DNA from: Candidatus Aenigmatarchaeota archaeon
Lineage (GTDB): Archaea; Aenigmatarchaeota; Aenigmatarchaeia; QMZP01; JAFGSV01
Length of the DNA: 38,568 nucleotides
Reading direction: 5' to 3'
Assembly (NCBI GenBank): GCA_021163005.1
Contig: JAGGXP010000026.1
Location: 1 to 38,568 of the forward strand
In this document: piece by piece, positions 1 through 7,638 of the stretch
Numbering within the stretch: the first letter of the stretch is position 1
How the letters are laid out: every line of letters begins with the position of its first letter
The notes under the pieces: generated by a model
What the model saw: the letters and a program-made list of their open reading frames with translations, nothing else
Database searches by the model: none
Told to the model about the DNA's origin: nothing
Position numbers and translations under genes: made by a program

Positions 1-63
1 AAGGCAGCCTGAGGTAAGCAGAACCACAGCAATGCCAATTATCAGGAGCACATTCGTTTTCAT
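1..63 (-). CDS. Lipoprotein, N-terminal fragment (cut by window edge)
   Basis: Only the first 21 codons lie in the window. They encode a Lys at residue 2-3, a hydrophobic stretch and a lipobox ending in T-S-G-C at residue 20, so the product is exported and lipid-anchored through that Cys. The rest of the gene lies beyond position 1, so its function cannot be told. It is the first of four lipoprotein genes read leftwards in this region. The upstream AT-rich stretch (about 64-100) offers a promoter. Confidence 0.75.
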   Translation of the reverse strand, partial: MKTNVLLIIGIAVVLLTSGCL

Positions 64-107
64 AACGAGATAATTGGGTTTAATAACTAATATTTATGAC
101 ACTCTTC

Positions 108-299
108 TCAGAAGAAATCCAGAAGGTTTCCCTTCTTCTGGCGGGGCGCCTCGTAGCTCCCCTTTTCGTGCTCCTCACGGATATCAGGGAGCTCAAAATT
201 GCCGGCATTTCCGTTGCATTTGTGGGTCTTCCACGGAGCTTCGCCCCATGCGAAATTCTCCACCTTCTCTCCGCATTTCGGGCACGTCCATACAGGCAT
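108..299 (-). CDS. Small zinc-ribbon protein
   Basis: This 63-residue cytoplasmic protein starts with a CPKCG knuckle at residues 6-10 and has a second possible ligand set, H26 and C28, in the order THKC. It looks like a one-knuckle zinc ribbon of the rubredoxin-like or DUF type found in many archaea. A TATA-like stretch (TTTTTAAT in the minus strand) lies about 27 bases before the ATG, fitting a leaderless transcript. No partner is suggested by the neighbours, which encode exported lipoproteins. It is likely a real gene because the knuckle and charged C-terminal part have coding character; function unknown. Confidence 0.7.
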   Translation of the reverse strand: MPVWTCPKCGEKVENFAWGEAPWKTHKCNGNAGNFELPDIREEHEKGSYEAPRQKKGNLLDFF

Positions 300-330
300 T
301 AATTATATTGGAAGCGCAGATTAAAAACAG

Positions 331-840
331 TTACCCTTCAGTGCCGCTGACAGAGGTTGCCTCAAGGTAATATATCTCTTTGGACGTTCCGGGGGAGCAT
401 CTGAATACATTCCTCTGAATGAGGCTTCCGAGCGCCATGACAACTGCCTTTCCGTCGCATTCAGATGACACCCTTGTTCCCAGTGGCATCCAGCTGGCAT
501 TTTCCGGAGGCATGCACCCGTCTCCCGAGCAGCTGGCATACTCGCAGCCGCAGAGGGATATTTTCCTGACAATGCCTTTTATAGTGCAGTGGCCGCATTC
601 ACGGAATGTGCCGTTGAGAAGGAGCATGTAGGTGTAATCGCCTTCCCGGAATTCACTGTAAGCGTTGAAAATTCCCGAATCATTTAACATGACGCCTGAA
701 TAGAGTGTCACATTCTCTCCGAGATATGATTCAGGGCTCTTGAAAACAGCAAGCGTCTGCTCGTGGTTCTTCTGCTCCTCGCTGATGCAGCCGGACGACA
801 ATACAATGAACATTAGTGAAAATACAAGTATCCTTTTCAT
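331..840 (-). CDS. Cys-rich lipoprotein, unknown function
   Basis: The 169-residue product begins with a typical lipoprotein signal (hydrophobic residues 4-16, lipobox S-S-G-C with Cys18). The mature part has several N-glycosylation sequons (NVT, NDS, NGT, NAS) and about eight Cys residues in its second half, which suggests disulfides outside the membrane. The middle part (roughly residues 40-95) alternates strands in a way that recalls a small OB-like barrel, including the segment CTIKGIVRK; this is inference only. It reads in the same direction as the lipoprotein genes on either side, separated by 31 bases from the next one. Confidence 0.8.
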   Translation of the reverse strand: MKRILVFSLMFIVLSSGCISEEQKNHEQTLAVFKSPESYLGENVTLYSGVMLNDSGIFNAYSEFREGDYTYMLLLNGTFRECGHCTIKGIVRKISLCGCEYASCSGDGCMPPENASWMPLGTRVSSECDGKAVVMALGSLIQRNVFRCSPGTSKEIYYLEATSVSGTEG

Positions 841-871
841 GTTAGAAAATAGTGGCTTCTGTTATAAATAT

Positions 872-1825
872 TCAGAACCTCACAGCATGGTAGTTGTTCA
901 GCGAAGTCCCGCTGTCGCTTGTGAATGTCAGATAGAAGTTGCCGTTGTTCTCCGTCGGGTACTCAATAAGGTCGTCGGCTGTTATGGGCTTGAGGATATA
1001 CGCCTTCTCTGTTCCGACGCCTATCAAGTTTGTCTCTTTGAAGTCCTCAGGAGTAACTGTTATCTCAGCGCTGTATAGCTTCTTGGTCTCCTCTCCCTTG
1101 TCGTTCTCCTGCGTTATGAATATCTTTAATGTCCCCGCTGAGACAGTGGTCCTGCCCTTCCTGTCCTTCAGCACGAAATATGAGTTTATGGTATCGCCTG
1201 AAAGCCAGACATCAAAATACTTGAAGCCCACTGGTTCGGTTACAATGTCCCTGAATGCCAGGCACTGAAGCTTCAGGACGCTGTCTGTTATGCCGTCGCA
1301 CGCGGCCTCGTCGAAGTCGAAGAACTCCGCCTTCTGCTCTGCATAGCTGAAATAACACTGGTCGGATGCCTTCTGCTCATCAAGTTCGCTGCATACCTCA
1401 ATGTTACCTGTCCTGAATGCAACTGCCCCGTAACATCTGCCCATGTAAGCGAAATCGCTTATTTCATCGCATATCGCGGTGCTTCTGCTCTTTACGGCCG
1501 GTTCTATATATAGAGAGGAATAGCATGAATCAAGGCCGTCTCCCTCTTCAAGAGAGCAGTTGTCGGTCTTCTCTATGCACTCGCCATTCACACATTCACC
1601 GTTCGCGCCGCATGCTGCCCCCCATCTCGGGACGTTCCTGCATTCGAAATTGGACTTCTCGTCGCACAGGTCTGCTGTGCATTCGTTGCCGTCATCACAT
1701 GATGCCGGGCACTGCTTCTGAATGGTATCGGGACCCGGTGAGTTCACAACATGGCCGGTCTGGACGCATCCGGAGGCAAGAATAAGCAGGACAAGTCCAA
1801 GCGCAAGGAAAATTGGTCTGTTCAT
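872..1825 (-). CDS. Cys-rich lipoprotein with EGF-like N-terminal part
   Basis: The 317-residue lipoprotein has a signal with lipobox A-S-G-C (Cys20). Residues about 38-90 are Cys-rich in an EGF/TIL-like spacing (CPASCDDGNECTADLC and following). Residues about 90-195 hold repeats of the pattern C-x-A...D...C with paired Cys, a style seen in surface proteins of uncultivated archaea. The C-terminal 120 residues look like an all-beta domain. It is expected on the outer face of the membrane. No catalytic motif is seen. The promoter lies at 1826-1860, shared in part with the divergent gene at 1915. Confidence 0.8.
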   Translation of the reverse strand: MNRPIFLALGLVLLILASGCVQTGHVVNSPGPDTIQKQCPASCDDGNECTADLCDEKSNFECRNVPRWGAACGANGECVNGECIEKTDNCSLEEGDGLDSCYSSLYIEPAVKSRSTAICDEISDFAYMGRCYGAVAFRTGNIEVCSELDEQKASDQCYFSYAEQKAEFFDFDEAACDGITDSVLKLQCLAFRDIVTEPVGFKYFDVWLSGDTINSYFVLKDRKGRTTVSAGTLKIFITQENDKGEETKKLYSAEITVTPEDFKETNLIGVGTEKAYILKPITADDLIEYPTENNGNFYLTFTSDSGTSLNNYHAVRF

Positions 1826-1914
1826 TGGTTTAGAATTGTTGTAAAGTTTTAAATTTGTATTTTCGGACGGGAAGAACAGTTAAGACTAAAAAAACTTACT
1901 GCCAAAGAAATGTT

Positions 1915-2199
1915 ATGACGAGTTTTTACAACACAAAGAGAGCCGCATTCATGGCTGCTCTGCATGAGGTTTACAGCAATACTGGTGTGATGAATGTCGT
2001 TTTCAAGGCATACACCTCTCCGCTGGGAGAAGTGGAAAACGACAGGATTGAACTGCCGCAGAATGAAAACGGTGAATACTACAGGATAAGGATCACTCAG
2101 ACAGCAGACGGATTCAGGGCGTTCAGAAAGAAACTGCAGCCCTGGTGGCCTACGATTGAAAAAGAAGTGACGTTCATGAACCGTTCCGGGAGCAGATAA
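1915..2199 (+). CDS. Small hypothetical protein
   Basis: A 94-residue product without signal peptide or membrane segment. I chose the ATG at 1915 rather than the upstream in-frame start at 1855, because the first 20 codons of the longer frame fall inside the AT-rich promoter of the divergent lipoprotein gene. The protein starts with a basic, helical stretch and continues with short beta-like segments. Family not recognised. It is the only plus-strand gene among the lipoprotein genes here and ends 10 bases before the convergent gene at 2209-2754. Confidence 0.6.
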   Translation: MTSFYNTKRAAFMAALHEVYSNTGVMNVVFKAYTSPLGEVENDRIELPQNENGEYYRIRITQTADGFRAFRKKLQPWWPTIEKEVTFMNRSGSR

Positions 2200-2208
2200 T
2201 TCACGGGC

Positions 2209-2754
2209 TTATTCTGTAGTCTCCCTGCATAGCATGGTGTCGAATATGTCCTTGACCCTCTTCATGTCGTACCTGTCCTCAAGGCAGGAATAGAATGCAT
2301 AATATGTTCTGCCGCCGCACTCAATTCCTTTGGTTTCTGTGAAAAAGACGTTTCCATCTGGCATTGTCCTGTAGTTCAGCGGATGCTTCTGAAGCACCAT
2401 GCCTCCTTCTGAGACAATGGAACTGATTATGACTGATTCATATTCATCTATAGACTCGTTCACGATGTCGAGCCTGAAGCTGCAGACGCCGTCGGGCCTG
2501 TCAAGAGATATGACATTATGGGAGCCATCCCCATTATCCGCATCTTCCCAGTCACCGGGCACGGCTATCTCGAATGTTTCTCCTGATGCATTAAACATCT
2601 GCTTTTCGAGTCCCACGTTCTTCGGTGGGGGAATGTACTGGTAATGGCCCGGCGATGTGCTGTTGTCCCCTCTGGGCATATTGCTCTGGATGCATCCGCT
2701 TATCAGGATGAGTCCGGCCACCAGAAAAATCGCAGACAGATTGCATAACCCCAT
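2209..2754 (-). CDS. Lipoprotein with PsbP/Mog1-like domain
   Basis: The 181-residue protein has a lipobox I-S-G-C (Cys21). The mature part (about residues 50-178) has the layout of PsbP/Mog1-type alpha-beta sandwich domains: an opening strand with FEIAVPGDW, a long central region with acidic helix (NESIDEYES), and a closing helix after YYAFYSC. Domains of this kind are common in archaeal surface lipoproteins; role unknown. The assignment rests on sequence feel and would need a profile search. The start ATG follows a TATA-like stretch by about 25 bases. Confidence 0.75.
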   Translation of the reverse strand: MGLCNLSAIFLVAGLILISGCIQSNMPRGDNSTSPGHYQYIPPPKNVGLEKQMFNASGETFEIAVPGDWEDADNGDGSHNVISLDRPDGVCSFRLDIVNESIDEYESVIISSIVSEGGMVLQKHPLNYRTMPDGNVFFTETKGIECGGRTYYAFYSCLEDRYDMKRVKDIFDTMLCRETTE

Positions 2755-2781
2755 AAATATTGTTTGGTTTTCTCTTAATAT

Positions 2782-3681
2782 TTAGAATTCTTTGCAGTAT
2801 TTGGTATCGAAACGCATGGATATCGTGTTCTCCGTTATGTCCATGCACAGTTCGGCTATCTTGTGCACTGCGATGCCCGCCCGGTCCCTGTCCTCACTAT
2901 ACATCTTCATTATGTTCCTGATGCCGTTCTTTACTTCCAACGAGCCGCGCTTTCGCGTGAAAAATCCGCTTATGAGTTCTATCAGCGTCAATATGCTCCT
3001 GACATGCCGAGGCCTGGTGCCAAAATTTATCATCGTGTGCATATTGTCCCCGATGTTCTCTATTTTCTTGAAGATGAGGTTGAGAAAGAACAAATCTCCT
3101 TCAGAGTTCACGTCGTTCAGCTTCATGATTTCGGCATTTCCGAGACAGGAAAACAGTATCCTCTTGGAGAGATGGTAAAGCCGGTCTATGTTTGTTTCTA
3201 TGTCCTCGACTGTCTCTTTATCCTTTCTTTGCAGCGATTCTGCCATGTGTCGGAGGAGATACATCATCCTTTGCTCTATGTTGCCGAGGTTGATGTTGAC
3301 ATCCCTGAAAAGGAATGATATGACAAGCCTGTTCTCGTCCTCTGCTGTTATGTCGTAGCCATCGAGGTATTTAAGCGTCTTCTTAACCTGTGCCACCTTC
3401 TCATAGGGGCTGCCGGTTGTGCTTAGGGTAACGTTGTCTATGTTTCTCACATAACAGAACACCAAAAACTCGGTCACATCATCTATCTCCCGCAGACTGG
3501 CTGTCAGCGAAGAGGGTCTTTTTGCCGGAGGCTCTCCTGACCTCAGTATGATCTCATTGCGCTTTCCCCTCTCTATGAACACTGTATCGTGCTGGCTGAG
3601 GTTGTTTTCTGTTACCCATGACTTCGGAAGGCAGACTGAGAATGAGCGGTTTCCGACGCTCTGAATCTTTCGTGTTTCCAT
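2782..3681 (-). CDS. AbrB-PhoU transcriptional regulator
   Basis: The 299-residue protein joins an N-terminal SpoVT/AbrB-type swapped-hairpin DNA-binding domain (residues 1-45, with the typical PKSW turn) to a PhoU-like helical region (about 105-295). In archaea such fusions are annotated as phosphate-uptake regulators; PhoU domains bind metal clusters and respond to phosphate status. No pst transporter genes are in the window, so the regulon must be elsewhere or different. A perfect 12-bp inverted repeat lies 10 bases upstream of its start and may be an autoregulatory operator. Leaderless start is likely. Confidence 0.85.
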   Translation of the reverse strand: METRKIQSVGNRSFSVCLPKSWVTENNLSQHDTVFIERGKRNEIILRSGEPPAKRPSSLTASLREIDDVTEFLVFCYVRNIDNVTLSTTGSPYEKVAQVKKTLKYLDGYDITAEDENRLVISFLFRDVNINLGNIEQRMMYLLRHMAESLQRKDKETVEDIETNIDRLYHLSKRILFSCLGNAEIMKLNDVNSEGDLFFLNLIFKKIENIGDNMHTMINFGTRPRHVRSILTLIELISGFFTRKRGSLEVKNGIRNIMKMYSEDRDRAGIAVHKIAELCMDITENTISMRFDTKYCKEF

Positions 3682-3690
3682 GTGTTTTTA

Positions 3691-3728
3691 TTAAAGTATA
3701 TATTTAAAAGCTTTGCTATATACTTTAA
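3691..3728. promoter_or_regulatory. Perfect 12-bp inverted repeat in divergent promoter
   Basis: The arms TTAAAGTATATA (3691-3702) and TATATACTTTAA (3717-3728) are exact reverse complements, separated by 14 bases. They lie between the AbrB-PhoU gene (start 3681) and the small gene at 3769. Each arm contains a TATA-like core, so the element may serve as promoter for both directions and as operator for the dimeric AbrB-type regulator next to it. The symmetry is directly visible; the binding protein is inferred. Confidence 0.6.
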
Positions 3729-3768
3729 ATAGCGAATTTATATAACTACTGCTTTAAAAATTTCAAAA

Positions 3769-3891
3769 ATGCTCGCCGCAGAGAGTAATGACAAAAGAAG
3801 GTTTGAAGTCCTTATTCACAGGCTTTACGAGATGGACGAGGAGCCGAGGAACGCCTCATGGCTCTACGAGATGCTCAGCAAGGGAAATTAG
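3769..3891 (+). CDS. 40-residue small protein
   Basis: A short frame with ATG at 3769 and TAG at 3889-3891. The product is highly charged, with many Glu, Arg and Lys residues, no Cys and no signal peptide. The composition (amphipathic helices around FEVLIHRLYEM and WLYEML) looks coding. A TATA-like stretch (TTTATATAA, about 3737-3745) sits about 27 bases upstream, so it would be leaderless. It is divergent from the AbrB-PhoU gene and may share its regulation. Family not recognised. Confidence 0.55.
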   Translation: MLAAESNDKRRFEVLIHRLYEMDEEPRNASWLYEMLSKGN

Positions 3892-3918
3892 AGAGGTTTC
3901 TCATTACTGTGGTTTTCT

Positions 3919-6420
3919 TCATTCTTCGTACATGTCGATGTAAAGGCTGTACGGACTGCACGAGAAGGCGCCGCTGTATCCTTCGACTCCTACACGGAAA
4001 TAGCGGGAATCGTCTGTGAAACCGTCACCATCCCACGAAAACGTGATGGTCTCCTCACTGCAACCGCTCAGCTTTGAGCTGGCAAGAAGGTTGCATGAAT
4101 CGTCATACAGATAGAGATCAAAGTCCGAGCAATATGCGCCCTGCGGAGGAATCAGCCTGATACGGACTGTGAAGGTCTCCGAGATTAAGGTGAAACCAGT
4201 GTCCTCATTCGCATAAAAACGGAAGAAGTCCTTGTCACCGGATGGATATAATTTATCGCTCCATGAAACCTCGGCATCGTTTTCATGAATGACGCCAAAA
4301 TAAGACGATTGTGAACATGCGTCGTTCGTTCCCCCGTCAGAAGCGCCACTGATGCCATCATCAACCACCCCGTTGCAGTCATCATCTATGGCGTTGCAAA
4401 CTTCATCAGCGCCGGGGCTTATGTTCGCATCGGCGTCGTTGCAGTCGCCTGCTGTGGTGGCTCTGTAAATTCCTGTGGGTGAGCAAAGGCATTTGCTGTT
4501 GCCAAACAAGCCGTATCCGTCACTGTCACCGTCATAATAATAGGTTGTGCATCCCATGGCTCCTTCTTCATCAATCTCTGCGTCACAATCATCATCGATG
4601 CCGTTGCAGGATTCCTGCGCCCCGGGGTTGATATCTGCATTCTCGTCGTTGCAGTCGCCTGGTGTGGTGGCACTGTAAATTCCTGTGGGTGAGCAAAGGC
4701 ATTTGCTGTTATAAAATGCGCCGTATCCGTCGTTGTCTGCATCAGGATAGAATACAAAGCAACCGAGTCCGTCTTCCTCATCAATTTGTCCGTCGCAGTC
4801 GTTGTCGACAGCATCGCCGCATACCTCCGCGGCACCGGGATTGATGGCAGCATCGGCGTCGTTGCAGTCATTCGATGTTGTGGATTCGCCGTCCTCGGCA
4901 TCACATGAGCCGTCCGGAGCAACCACGGTGGCACCCGTCATGGTTCCGAAGCCGTCGTGGTCAGCATCGACTATGCATATCACAGACTGGTTGCCGCAGT
5001 CCTCGTCCGTCTGTCCGTCGCAGTCGTTGTCGAGGCCGTCGCATCTGGTTTCCGTCTGCTCATAATCGGCTCCGTAGTCTGAAGGACCGCATGCAGACCA
5101 TCCTGAAACGCCTGCACAGGTCTTGGTTGAACCGTAGCAGACACCTGTCTGGAGCTCGCATGGAGGCGGAGTCAGATTGTCATCTACAGCCCCGTCGCAG
5201 TCGTCGTCCAGCCCGTTGCACGTCTCTGTCTGCGGAGTTCCTGCCACAGCATCACATTCAACACCGCTTCCGTCTGTGGTGCATACAATGTGACCGTTTG
5301 ACTGGCAGGCTCCTATGCCAACTGAGCAGACATCACCAAGTGTCGGGAAATCCTCATCAGTCTGTCCGTCGCAGTCATTGTCGAGGCCGTCGCATATCTC
5401 TGTCGACGGAGAACAGTTGCTGAGTATGAAAAGATATGCCATTGAAGTGCCGGCACTGCCTTTGGTATCCCATCCTTTCACCCACAGTGTATAGGGGAAG
5501 TTTGCTGAACATGTTCCGCCGCATACATAGCTTTCAACATCAGGCCACAGAAGCATCTCCTTGCTCCCGCTTGCATTATGTTCATAATCCCCGTCGCCGT
5601 CCAGGTCCCATACGTATTTTTCTATGCTGTCCCCGCAGCCCTCATCAGGGTCGGCGCTTTCGCTTGCATCGAGTTCCAGCGGCTCCCCTTCATTTATCAC
5701 ATAAGGTCCGCCTGCATCCATCTCCGGAGGCGAGTTGGTGGTGCAGCACTCTTCCCAGTAATGCAGCCCGACTGTCCCGAGGTCAAGTATGTCTATCTCA
5801 CCGTCCTTGTTGACATCCGCGCTTGGGTTCCAATAGGGATTCCCGTAATATGTCCCGTAAGCTATCCCGACCCTTGCAAGGTCGAATATGTCCACTATGC
5901 AGTCGCCGTTGACGTCGCCGTAGACAGGCGTCAGCGTTCTCGTTCCTTTCCGGGTGCTGTAAAAGAGGTAACTGCCGTCGGGATCCGAGAGCTTGAGTCC
6001 GGAAAGGTTCATGTAGGTCTTTCCCCATATCCCGAGCGGGCTGAAATATACACTGAAGAGTTCCCTGTCACCGCTTACGCCGTTCACTGCGGGGTTGAGT
6101 CTCGTGTTGGCGAAATATACCCTGCCGTTGGCGTTGTCTATGCTCACGCCCTTCGGATAGGATGTGGATGCTCCGTCATAATTTAAGAAGTTTCCTTCGC
6201 TTACAGCATTGGCCACGAGCACAGTGGGGTCAAAGTCGAGGACAGCCTGCGCAGCATACACGTCGTCAGTGGCGTTCAGTCTCACACCGACTGTGAAATT
6301 GACTCCGCCTGTGATGACCTCGTCAGCAGGATGGACGTAGAAGACATTTTCAGCATAAGCAGCAACAGGCATAATTATGATTAAGGAAAGAACCACAATT
6401 GGAAGCATGTGCCTGAACAT
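3919..6420 (-). CDS. Exported cohesin-dockerin protein with MopE-type metal-binding repeats
   Basis: The 833-residue protein starts at the ATG at 6420, giving a signal peptide of about 23 residues ending in A-Y-A; the longer frame upstream has no sense as a signal. Order: cohesin-type domain (about 25-165), a dockerin-like pair of calcium loops (GDVNGDCIVD at 168-177 and DVNKDGEIDI at 202-211), PKD-like domain (about 228-335), six repeats of the CDGLDNDCDG type known from the copper-binding protein MopE and surface proteins (about 340-710) with thrombospondin-3-like DxDxDGYG loops, and a C-terminal beta domain of PPC type (about 715-833). It is likely a calcium-rich surface protein. Cohesin and dockerin in one chain could allow self-assembly. 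Confidence 0.85.
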   Translation of the reverse strand: MFRHMLPIVVLSLIIIMPVAAYAENVFYVHPADEVITGGVNFTVGVRLNATDDVYAAQAVLDFDPTVLVANAVSEGNFLNYDGASTSYPKGVSIDNANGRVYFANTRLNPAVNGVSGDRELFSVYFSPLGIWGKTYMNLSGLKLSDPDGSYLFYSTRKGTRTLTPVYGDVNGDCIVDIFDLARVGIAYGTYYGNPYWNPSADVNKDGEIDILDLGTVGLHYWEECCTTNSPPEMDAGGPYVINEGEPLELDASESADPDEGCGDSIEKYVWDLDGDGDYEHNASGSKEMLLWPDVESYVCGGTCSANFPYTLWVKGWDTKGSAGTSMAYLFILSNCSPSTEICDGLDNDCDGQTDEDFPTLGDVCSVGIGACQSNGHIVCTTDGSGVECDAVAGTPQTETCNGLDDDCDGAVDDNLTPPPCELQTGVCYGSTKTCAGVSGWSACGPSDYGADYEQTETRCDGLDNDCDGQTDEDCGNQSVICIVDADHDGFGTMTGATVVAPDGSCDAEDGESTTSNDCNDADAAINPGAAEVCGDAVDNDCDGQIDEEDGLGCFVFYPDADNDGYGAFYNSKCLCSPTGIYSATTPGDCNDENADINPGAQESCNGIDDDCDAEIDEEGAMGCTTYYYDGDSDGYGLFGNSKCLCSPTGIYRATTAGDCNDADANISPGADEVCNAIDDDCNGVVDDGISGASDGGTNDACSQSSYFGVIHENDAEVSWSDKLYPSGDKDFFRFYANEDTGFTLISETFTVRIRLIPPQGAYCSDFDLYLYDDSCNLLASSKLSGCSEETITFSWDGDGFTDDSRYFRVGVEGYSGAFSCSPYSLYIDMYEE
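4434..4710. repeat. 67-bp internal direct repeat, 210-bp offset
   Basis: Bases 4434-4500 and 4644-4710 match at all but two positions. They encode the segment around NSKCLCSPTGIY in two neighbouring MopE-type repeats. The offset of 210 bases is exactly 70 codons, so the reading frame is kept. The high identity in DNA points to recent duplication or gene conversion inside the gene. Confidence 0.85.
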
Positions 6421-6554
6421 AATATCATTAAGTATTAGTGTGTAAGAATTAGGTGTAAGATTTAAATTTTTTACCAAAATGTTTTTTCGTGCCCTTCTTG
6501 TATTTTTGTGTAGCCCCTGATTAAGTTTTTAATAAACGAGCAATAATTTTATAC

Positions 6555-7193
6555 ATGAAAGCCGAATACGTTCTTTCTCTTGCGCTTATAATCGCTGCAT
6601 TTGTGGTTTCCGCATGGGCATACCCAAACCTCCCGGACAAGGTGGCGGGCCACTGGAACGCCAGCGGGGAAGTGAACGGATACATGCCAAAGTTCTGGGG
6701 GCTTTTCCTCATGCCGTTTGTGATGGCATTAATGCTTCCCCTATTCATGGCAATCCCGAGGATAGACCCCCTGAAGAAGAATATTCTGCAGTTCATTGGC
6801 TATTTCCGCATGCTGGTGCTCGTGCTGTTCGGGTTCTTTTTCTACATCCATATGCTTATCATATTTGCAAACCTCGGTGTCGCATTCAACATGACGGTGA
6901 TGATGTTGCCGGCCATTGCTCTGCTGTTCTATTTTCTGGGCATTGTCATCGAGAATGCCAGGCAGAACTGGTTCGTGGGCATAAGGACGCCATGGACGCT
7001 GAGCAGCAGGCGCGTATGGGACAGAACGCACAAGCTTGGCGGGAAGCTATTCAGGGTTGTAGCCCTGCTGGCGCTTGCGGCCACGTTCATGGGAGAGTTT
7101 GGGCTCTTTGTGTTCATCGCAGCTGCAATAGCGGTTTCATTCTATCTGGTAGCCTGTTCCTATTTCGAGTATCGTAAAGAAAGCGGGAAATAG
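6555..7193 (+). CDS. SdpI/DUF1648 family membrane protein
   Basis: The 212-residue protein has a DUF1648 N-terminal part with the hallmark YPNLPDKVAGHWNASGE (residues 23-39) and a SdpI-like part with NWFVGIRTPWTLSS around residues 138-151. About six membrane segments are visible. SdpI in Bacillus gives immunity to the SDP toxin and acts in signal transduction; most archaeal members have unknown roles. The ATG is preceded by a TATA-like TTTTTAATAA about 27 bases away. It stands alone, divergent from the cohesin gene. Confidence 0.85.
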   Translation: MKAEYVLSLALIIAAFVVSAWAYPNLPDKVAGHWNASGEVNGYMPKFWGLFLMPFVMALMLPLFMAIPRIDPLKKNILQFIGYFRMLVLVLFGFFFYIHMLIIFANLGVAFNMTVMMLPAIALLFYFLGIVIENARQNWFVGIRTPWTLSSRRVWDRTHKLGGKLFRVVALLALAATFMGEFGLFVFIAAAIAVSFYLVACSYFEYRKESGK

Positions 7194-7195
7194 AT

Positions 7196-7579
7196 TCAGC
7201 CGAGCTCTTTCAGCAGGTTATCTATCCTGTCCATCTTTCCCATGATTTCAAGGTATGTCTTTTCCCTGCTGCCGTTCAATTCATTTTCGTTGTATCTGTA
7301 TATGCTGTTATGTATGGCTTTCAGATAAAGCCTGTCACGCAGCGCACGGCATCTTAAAGAATCTCTGTCTGATTTGCATTCTTTAATGACATCCACAACT
7401 GAATCAGCAATGCTCCTGAATCCAAGCAGCGGCATATCTTTCTTGTATGACTCGATATTACTGAAAAAAGCCTCAGGCTCTTCAACTGCTTCGAGCAGCC
7501 TTTCTGCCTCTTCGTGGTATCTTTGCGGCACCTCGAATGACATATCTGGTATAGCATCTGAATTCCAGTGAACGTACAT
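7196..7579 (-). CDS. Hypothetical helical protein
   Basis: The 127-residue protein is mostly helical and charged (EEAERLLEAVEEPEAF and similar). I chose the ATG at 7579 because a TATA-like TTTTTATAT lies about 20-28 bases before it, as for other leaderless genes here; the longer frame to 7633 would run through this promoter. No signal peptide or known motif. It is convergent with the SdpI gene (2 bases apart) and divergent from the exonuclease gene. Family not recognised. Confidence 0.55.
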   Translation of the reverse strand: MYVHWNSDAIPDMSFEVPQRYHEEAERLLEAVEEPEAFFSNIESYKKDMPLLGFRSIADSVVDVIKECKSDRDSLRCRALRDRLYLKAIHNSIYRYNENELNGSREKTYLEIMGKMDRIDNLLKELG

Positions 7580-7638
7580 AACTATAAACGATATAAAAAT
7601 TGTTTTAAAAATATTCTGGCAGGCAACACTCATATTTT

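Noticed and set aside
4330-5420. CRISPR-like or satellite repeat array
   Set aside because: The repeats vary in spacing and sequence and keep the reading frame of a metal-binding repeat protein; they are coding repeats.
4875-5423. Long plus-strand frame of 182 residues within the cohesin gene
   Set aside because: It is antisense to the repeat-rich coding sequence and its Arg/Ser/His-rich composition is the mirror of Asp-rich codons; no start signals.
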